Shown here piece after piece: positions 57,761 to 64,000 of a DNA stretch of 64,000 nucleotides. Position numbers and translations under genes: made by a program. Under the pieces are notes generated by a model. The model saw nothing but the letters and a program-made list of their open reading frames with translations, did not search any database and was not told where the DNA came from. Source of the stretch: Heterodera schachtii (Eukaryota > Nematoda > Chromadorea > Rhabditida > Heteroderidae). The stretch lies in NCBI GenBank assembly GCA_023374025.1, contig SIJG01000153.1:62001-126000 (forward strand), read 5' to 3'. How positions within the stretch are numbered: the first letter of the stretch is position 1; each line of letters begins with the position of its first letter.

Positions 57761-58620
57761 CAGGGCTGTTGCAAAGGGAAAAATAAAAAGCGAAAGGCGA
57801 AAAGCGAAAAAAGCGAAACCAAAATAAAAAGCGAAAGCGAAAAGGCGAAAGCGAAATGCCTAAAAAAAGCGAAAAAGCGAAATAGCGAAAGGCGAAAAGG
57901 CGAAATTTTTTTCCAACAATTAGATGAATTTAAAAGAATAAAAAATTCACCTTTTATTATGCTTAACTATTCTGTTTATTTGCTTTTATTTTTATTTCTT
58001 TTTTATCGTAGATTTTTGTATAGAAATTTATAAAACGCATATTTCATTTTTTGAAAATCGAGACTCAAAAAATTTACAATTTTAGCGGTGCGCTTTTCAA
58101 AAACATTTTCGGAAACAAGGGGTGTGGGCGGCGCAGCCGGGAAAAATTTTGAAAATTTGGATGGAATGTTAACAGATTTGTCCAAAAACTGATAGATTTT
58201 TGCAATTTTGAGAGAATTTTTTTTTTTTGAATAATTACTATTTTTGGGCCCGGCGATGCTGATAGGTAGCACCAGGCGAATTAAAATTTAAAAAAAATTA
58301 AATTAAAAAAGAAACCGTCAAGCGGTATCGAACTCTTGACAGAAAAGAATGTCAAGGTTGATGCACTAACCACTACACCACAGTACAGATAAATGAACAG
58401 AAGCAATTTACTTTATTTCATAAAAATTTGGTAAAAATTTTGTGTTAATTTTTTGCTTTTTCTCCCAAGAAAATGCATTTGTTTATTTTAAAGACCCAAT
58501 CTTTAGGGGTGTACTTTTCTTTCGCTTTTTAGCCAAAAAGCGAAAGCGAAAAGGCGAAAGCGAAAGGCCCAAAAAAGGCGAAAAAGCGAAAGGCGAAAAG
58601 CGAAACTTGCAACAGCCCTG
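57761..58620. mobile_element. 860-bp hAT MITE with exact 8-bp target duplication
   Basis: Ends CAGGGCTGTTGCAA and TTGCAACAGCCCTG are perfect inverses, starting with the CAGGG typical of hAT elements. The flanks are GTGTGTAG at 57753-57760 and 58621-58628. AAGCGAAAGGCG repeats lie near both ends in the same orientation. The middle has a GGCGGCGCAGCCGG core and a tRNA-like segment. No transposase is encoded. Confidence 0.9.
58311..58386 (-). other. tRNA-like segment inside the hAT MITE
   Basis: The minus strand contains GTGGTGTAGTGGTTAGTGCA, resembling a pol III A box and D arm. It is followed by the hairpin CTTGACA...TGTCAAG and by GAGTTCGATACC, resembling a B box. The T arm and acceptor stem do not fold as in a normal tRNA, so this is a degenerate or SINE-type tRNA relic, not a working tRNA gene. 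Confidence 0.5.
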
Positions 58621-58751
58621 GTGTGTAGGCACATCTTCATAGTTTTGTATAAATCAAAAAAAAAACTGTAAACAGTAAAAAATATGAAAATAAAAAACAG
58701 TCCATAGGATGATATTAAACGATGAGATTTTTCCCTGATCATACTGAGTAT

Positions 58752-59460
58752 TTATGATTTGTCCTCCGTTTTTACTTCTTTCACGGTGACATCAATGGCC
58801 AATGTCACTTTGTCCTCTTCTTTGTTGTAAAAACCATTGCTCGGATCCATCAAATCCTTAATTAACCATAATTATGTCAATTAATAAAATATGTGCAAAT
58901 GTCACTCACTTCAAAAGTAATGAAATTTCCAAATCCCTGGCCTATGAGTGATTTGTTAATAACATAGTCACAACGTGTCCCAATGAAATTCTCAACAACT
59001 TTCTTTTCCCTCCGTTAAAATAATTCGAAAGGTTGCCGAATAAACGCATTTCCCTGGTCCTCCTATTATTGTTTAAAAATTAATGGTTATTTTTTAATAT
59101 TTAATAAAATTGTACCTTCTTTTGCATTGTGGAATAAGAAAATTCCCAAAAAATTCACATCAGTGTCATCCGTATTTTTTCTAATTTCTGATTGAATTTT
59201 CCATGGAAGCCCATTTATATACAAGGTATCACTTAATCGTCTACTCCCGACAGACTCTCTCGCAAATTCCGACACTTTTTTAATTTCCAACGCAAGTGTT
59301 CCTCTTCTGTTGCCCTTGGCTTTGTTCCAATTAAAAATTCGGCCATGGCTTGGGAATTTCAACAAGTACAGCCCGGGAATTCCACGAAGATACAAATTCG
59401 GATGGGAATTGAACTGATAAACGCCGAGCAATTCTTCCATTGTTAACACACCGGATGGAA
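58752..59460 (-). pseudogene. BTB-BACK-MATH family, 5'-truncated copy
   Basis: Three minus-strand exons. 59460-59116 (345 nt, the same length as exon 7 of the intact gene) encodes VLTMEELLGVYQFNSH and LALEIKKVSEFARESVGS. 59062-58910 encodes YSATFRII, then after one frameshift ENFIGT...GFGNFITFE. 58856-58752 encodes DLMDPSNGFYNKEEDKVTLA and ends KEVKTEDKS. The intron before 59460 still matches the equivalent intron of the intact gene, but homology ends near 59640, so BTB and BACK are missing. The second MATH domain is also absent. Its C-terminal tail shows what the 40155-42646 gene lost through its earlier stop. Confidence 0.75.
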
Positions 59461-59654
59461 CTGTAAAATTTCAAAATTTATTATTCTGTAGATATCAGTT
59501 TTTTCATCCAATTTTCCCATAAATTTGAAAAAAATTTCTGACCTCCCGTGTCCATATATGAAATTCAAGCATTAAAATGTAAATTTCATATCGACTAAAA
59601 CAAATTCTAGTTAATTTTTGTCCGGGTGAATGACGCGGACAAGCTTCCGGTTTT

Positions 59655-60960
59655 GGCTTTTGAAATGATTTAAAAAACATTTAAATTTAATTAAGCATTG
59701 TAAATATAATTAAGCACAAGGCATTTCCAATTTTTTTCGAAAAATGTTCTTATTTTTAAATTTCAATCATTCAGCAGCAACAAAATTTTTGGAAATTGAA
59801 ACTCGTCTCATTTTTCCCTTTTTTCGAATAATCAAATCTGTAAAAGGTCAGAGCACGATTGTTGCGGCGCGAACAACTGAAACAAATAATAAATGCAAAT
59901 TTAATGAATAAAAACATTTAATCTACAAGTCTTCTGCCGCAGCTGGAACAGTACATGTCCACCCTGAAATTAATTTATCATTGTAAGTGCATATTAAAAT
60001 AATAATTAGTTTGGTTTTTAATTTTAAATAAAAATGTTTAACTTTGAACCAATTTATAGAATGTTTCTTTTTTCTATGTTCACCTAACACCCCGAACAAA
60101 AGCATAAGCGATGTGGTCCAATCCGTAGTTGCTCAATTCTTTTGCTCAGTTTTTCAAGGGCAACTTCGTTCTTTAAAATTGGAAATTTTTAAATACATTT
60201 ATTTTTACTTTCTTGTGAAAATCTGTAAACTTTGATTTATTCAGCCTCAAAATTTCTCATCACGGATATGAAGCTGTCTCTAAAAAAGAAGCAGTTGCGC
60301 GAAATCAACACTGCATTGGTTGTTTTTGTCCGGGTGAATGACACGGACAAACTTCCGGTAGTTTTGGTTGATCTCCTCAGCTGTGGCATTTTGACGCACG
60401 CAAAGCCATTCGTGAGGAAGCAACTAAACGACAAACAAATTTAAGTTAAATGTAATAAAAGTTCACTTTTTCATAATCTATAGAATTTATGTTGTTTTTT
60501 CTGCTCGAAGAGGACATTTTTTCTTTTGAAATAATTTAAAAAACATTTAAATTTAATTAAGCATTGTAAATATAATTAAGCACAAGGCATTTCCATTTTC
60601 CTTCTAAAAATGTTCTTATCTTTAAATTTCAATCATTCAACAACAACAAATTTGTTTCACAAATTTGAATTTTCGGAAATTTTAATTTGATAGTTTTTTC
60701 AATAATCAAATCAGTAAAATGTCAGAGCACGATTGTTTCGGTGTGAACAGCTGAAAACAAAATAATAAATGCTAATTTAATAAAGAAAAAAATTCATCTA
60801 CATATACATTAAATATTAAATTAATTGGCAAAAAACAAAATGTTGTAATTATTTTTTAAATTACGTAAATATTTATTTTTTGTTTTGCCAATTGCGGTGG
60901 TGGCATTTGTCTTCGGCAATCGGACAGTAACACAGCTCATCAATGTTGATCAGTCTTCTG
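59655..60960. repeat. Tandem duplication of about 870 bp around the zinc-knuckle genes
   Basis: TTAAAAAACATTTAAATTTA and AATATAATTAAGCACAAGGC at 59668-59730 recur at 60537-60590, and similarity continues through the last exons of both gene copies. Confidence 0.6.
59926..60310 (-). pseudogene. Zinc-knuckle small protein, second copy, broken
   Basis: The minus strand has FFFRDSFISVMRN (about 60290-60240), then NEVALEKLSK with an extra base that throws the frame (60172-60085), then VDMYCSSCGRRLV followed by a stop (59966-59926). It is a decayed duplicate of 60873-61491; the CHH tail is missing. Confidence 0.6.
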
Positions 60961-61491
60961 CCGCACCTCGAGCAGTACATGTCCACTCTGCAATTAAATT
61001 AATTAATATTGATGTACAAAATAAAATTCAATTTTAATTTTAAATAAATATTTATTCTTTTAACAATGTATGTCATTTTTTCTTTATTCCGTTTACCTAA
61101 CGCCCCGAACAAAGGCATAAGCGATGTGGTCCAATCCGTAGTTGCTCAATTCTTTGCTCAGTTTTTCAAGGGCGACTTCGTTCTTTAAAATAGGAAATTT
61201 TGAATACATTTATTTTTACTTTCTTATGAAATACTGCAAAAACTTTGATTTATTCAGATTCAAACTTCTCGCCTTGCTTCTCATCACAGATCTGAAGCTG
61301 TCTCTAAGAAAGAGGCATTTACGCAAGTTCAACATGTGAGTAATTTCAGGATTTTCGTAGTCCGCAGACGAACCCACAGCAAACACTCCTCTTACTTTGC
61401 TGAAATCCCCTAGGAGGAAATCAGCAGCATACTGCGCAGCTTCCACCACAAATTCTGCCACTTTTTCAAAGACAGAGACTACTTTTCCCAT
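60873..61491 (-). CDS. Small zinc-knuckle protein, 139 aa, unrecognised family
   Basis: Exons 61491-61273, 61182-61097 and 60987-60873 total 420 nt in one frame. The N-terminus is amphipathic (MGKVVSVFEKVAEFVVEAAQ, YAADFLLGDFSKVRG). The middle has LNLRKCLFLRDSFRSVMRSK and, after the first intron, NEVALEKLSKELSNYGLDHI then AYAFVRGVR. The C-terminus holds a likely zinc site: MYCSRCGRR, LCYC and KCHHRNW. The first intron needs a GC donor (AAG|GCGAGA) to keep frame; the second is GT-AG. Two decayed relatives lie nearby (59926-60310 and 56680-56752). CxxC...CxC...CHH is compatible with metal binding, but I do not recognise the protein and claim no function. Confidence 0.55.
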
Positions 61492-61499
61492 TTAGGAAC

Positions 61500-64000
61500 A
61501 AATAAATTTGTTAAGTGATTACTTTACTCTGTAATTAGCAAATAAATTTTTTGTGAAATTTGAAAATTTAATTTTAGTAATAGGTTGGTCAAAACATATA
61601 AAAAAACTTGAATTTTTTGAGAAATGAAATTCTTGATAAGCTTTACCACTATTTTTCTAAATTTTCCCAGCGGCGCTTATTTTACCGCCGGCCAACTCTT
61701 TTCTAATAAAATATTTTTGGAAATAAAAATGAATGACTGCGAAAATATGCAACGAACTAATCATCTATGGTTCAATGAAAATGACAGAAAGAATCACAGA
61801 AAAAAGGAATTGACGGTTTGTAGAAAAATGAGATTTGTTTAGGAAACAAAAAAATGCTCGAATCTTTCCCTCTTTAGCTGGAGTATTCGGTGATATTATT
61901 AAAAGTCAAAAGAATTAATATTTTTATAATTTGTAATAGATTTTGTCGAAAAAAGCCATCCTACAGTTTATAATAAATAAAATTTTATCTAAAAAAAGCA
62001 GGAAATTTTTTTTTGTTTTGCTGAGGAGTAAAAAAGCGTCGTCGTCCAAGTGACCTCCCTGACCTAATGTTCTCTATTAAGCAAAAATTCTAAAAAAAAA
62101 AATTTTTTTGTTGCTCTTGTCTTTTATGAAATTAATGAAAATCATAAACGAATGAATTTTAGACATAAAAATTAAATGAAAGCGAACATATAGAAAGATT
62201 ACCATTATTAATGCAAATGTGAAAGATATTCGTGCTGGGATGTTTCCTAAATGCGCCAAGGGATTCGAAAATAAAAAAAATGTAACACATATAAATTCAT
62301 AACATGGCTTAAATTCAAAAAAAAAATTATGGTATCATTCAAATAGCTTAATGTGTTGACTATCAGAATATTAATGCTCAAAAATTTAAGAAAAAAAAAG
62401 TTATGTAGTAAAATTTTTTTGGCCATAACTTTTTTTCTAAAAATTTTGACTAAAGTATTTTGATAGAGAACCATTAAAGCTATTGAATGATACATGAAAT
62501 ATTTAATTTGATTGAATTTGAGCCAAGTTATGAATTTATATGTTGGTGAAGTGAACAAATAGCACTGCTGCTGCTGGCTTATTTATTGTAAGTCTTCGAG
62601 ACGGGGCGGGGCATGGAAATGTTCATTTGTGAGAACAGCCAATCAGCGGAGGGGAGGGGCGACGATTCATCACAGATGCGAAACATTTGGGTTTGAAAAA
62701 GTGGGTTACGGTATCCCTTTTTGACTTGGCTTCTATTAAACTTTGCCAAATTTTATTTACTTTTGTGATTAATAGATTGACTTAAAAATTACTAAATTGG
62801 TCGTAAGTTGAAATTCTAATTTTCCCGAAAGCGCGACGTAAAAAAATGAAGTAATTAGTCCCTTTCCCAAAAATGTTCTAAAACAGTGTTACCCTTGAAA
62901 TTTCCCAAAATAATGAGCTGCGCTAGAAATGAGCGCATACGCGACTATGGCGGAACTGCTTGATCTGTCTTCGCACTCAGTTGTCCCAGTGCTTCATTGC
63001 CATCAAATATCCACTGATTTTTATACTCAACTCATTAAGAGCCTTCGAAACGATACCAAATTTGTCCAGCAGATATGATAATTAAAAAAATTAAAAGTGC
63101 CCAATTTTCTTTATTGTCGGGTTTTAATTGGGTTAAACCAGTTTAATCGCTTTTGATCAGCTTGCCCCACTCGTAGATCGATTAATTATTTAATTAAATC
63201 ATGCATTGAAAAAGGGGTTGAACGAAAGGGACACAAAATGTTAAAAAGATCAGAGAGTGATCGTGCGTTGGAAATGGAAATATAATATTATACCAAAGCC
63301 GAAAAATTGCAGATTTTCTTCAAATTTCATGGCATAGTCACTCTCACTTGGTCAGTTTCGGTCAAATTTAATAATAAAAAACTATTGTTTCAAGATCAAT
63401 TAGGGCACTTTTTCTTGTGGCATCAATCAAAGCTCTTTCACTTCACTTTCACGGTTCCCTATTCTTTAAAGTTTTCCACTGATGGTTGAGGTGCTGAAAA
63501 AATATAATTGGCTATTAATTAAGACTTTTAATTTGGATTATTTTGCAATGAATTAGCCCAAAAATCAGAGACAATATAATATTCGCACTAAAGCGTAGGG
63601 ATATGCGAGAAATGTTTTTAGAGAACCGAAAAATTAGCACTAAAAACGAGACAAAGAAGCGAAAAATTCGCGAAATTCTCAAGAGAGAACCGAGGATGGG
63701 AAAAATTGCAAATTTTGACTATTTTAATCGATTTTTATGAAAATTACAATTTTTAGTAAAATTTTGAAAATTTAAGTAAGGGAATTTTGAGGCCAGCGAT
63801 GCCTACAGGGCCGCCGTGAAATGTAAACCCGAGACCGAGAAACGAATTGTGAGCTTTTGCAGGATTAGACACTGTGGCATACCATCCCTCAAAAATCTAA
63901 ATTAAATTTTACTCATTTTTCATTGCAGGTTTCACCACAATTTGTAAAATTTCCCGGCGTCGCCTATTGGCACCGCCGAACCGGCACCTAACTTACTAAG
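61500..64000. other. Gene-poor right end of the window
   Basis: The GGCGGCGCC-type core occurs at about 61666-61693 (AGCGGCGCTTATTTTACCGC) and 63953-63982 (CCCGGCGTCGCCTATTGGCA). A foldback repeat of the ATCATTCAA/TTGAATGATAC type lies at 62330-62560. A GC-richer patch at 62600-62660 has GGGGCGGGGC and CCAATCAGCGG, which could be promoter-like, but no downstream gene could be found. Confidence 0.35.

Noticed and set aside
60232..60444. Plus-strand frame with RVNDTDKLPVVLVDLL
   Set aside because: Protein-like, but it lies antisense to the broken zinc-knuckle copy, is only partly shared with the duplicate at 59610, and has no splice or start support.

Overview
This is a eukaryotic window: AT-rich DNA, multi-exon genes with many 40-120 bp introns, GT-AG plus some GC-AG splice sites, and dense non-autonomous DNA transposons. 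The protein families point to a nematode and, by inference, to a plant-parasitic tylenchid of the cyst-nematode kind. The reasons are an F-box-like family I associate with cyst nematodes at 1-601, an expanded BTB-BACK-MATH family, and GC-AG introns in both well-resolved genes. The species cannot be fixed from the sequence alone.

Layout. 1-7.5 kb: a decayed F-box-like copy, nested palindromic elements, a small membrane-protein gene (2879-4117, +), a broken Fic-domain gene (4530-4914, -) and a ribosomal protein SA fragment (5884-6008, -). 7.5-31.9 kb: three minus-strand BTB-BACK-MATH copies, at 7575-12470, 17649-22052 and 27131-31569. Each has a 5' signal-peptide exon that splices in frame to the BTB exon, and each is damaged. 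The last two lie in a segmental duplication (about 15.72-22.2 and 25.48-31.85 kb). The 22.2-23.5 kb minisatellite expanded only in the left copy. 32-40 kb: a frameshifted unknown gene, a nested palindromic element, a complete Merlin transposon (35835-37275), pyrimidine tracts and more MITEs. 40155-42646 (+): the only intact BTB-BACK-MATH gene, 11 exons and 582 codons, without the signal exon. 43-46 kb: a PCNA pseudogene (-).

46.7-54.9 kb: a small basic-protein gene (46690-46974) followed by a complete 19-exon LSD1/KDM1A histone demethylase (47160-54865, 690 aa), whose introns hold several transposons. 55.5-64 kb: an orphan terminal exon with a possible SUMO-interacting motif, an 860-bp hAT MITE carrying a tRNA-like segment, a 5'-truncated BTB-MATH copy (58752-59460, -), and a tandem pair of small zinc-knuckle genes (59.9-61.5 kb, -).

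Two themes recur. Gene families have been duplicated and have decayed side by side. Small mobile elements have been inserted, many still bounded by exact 8-bp target duplications (hAT and Merlin type). LSD1 reads cleanly through 2073 coding bases, so the frameshifts elsewhere are probably real decay and not poor base quality. The most unusual biology is a BTB-BACK-MATH family whose members begin with a secretory signal peptide. No rRNA, CRISPR array or bacterial feature was seen.
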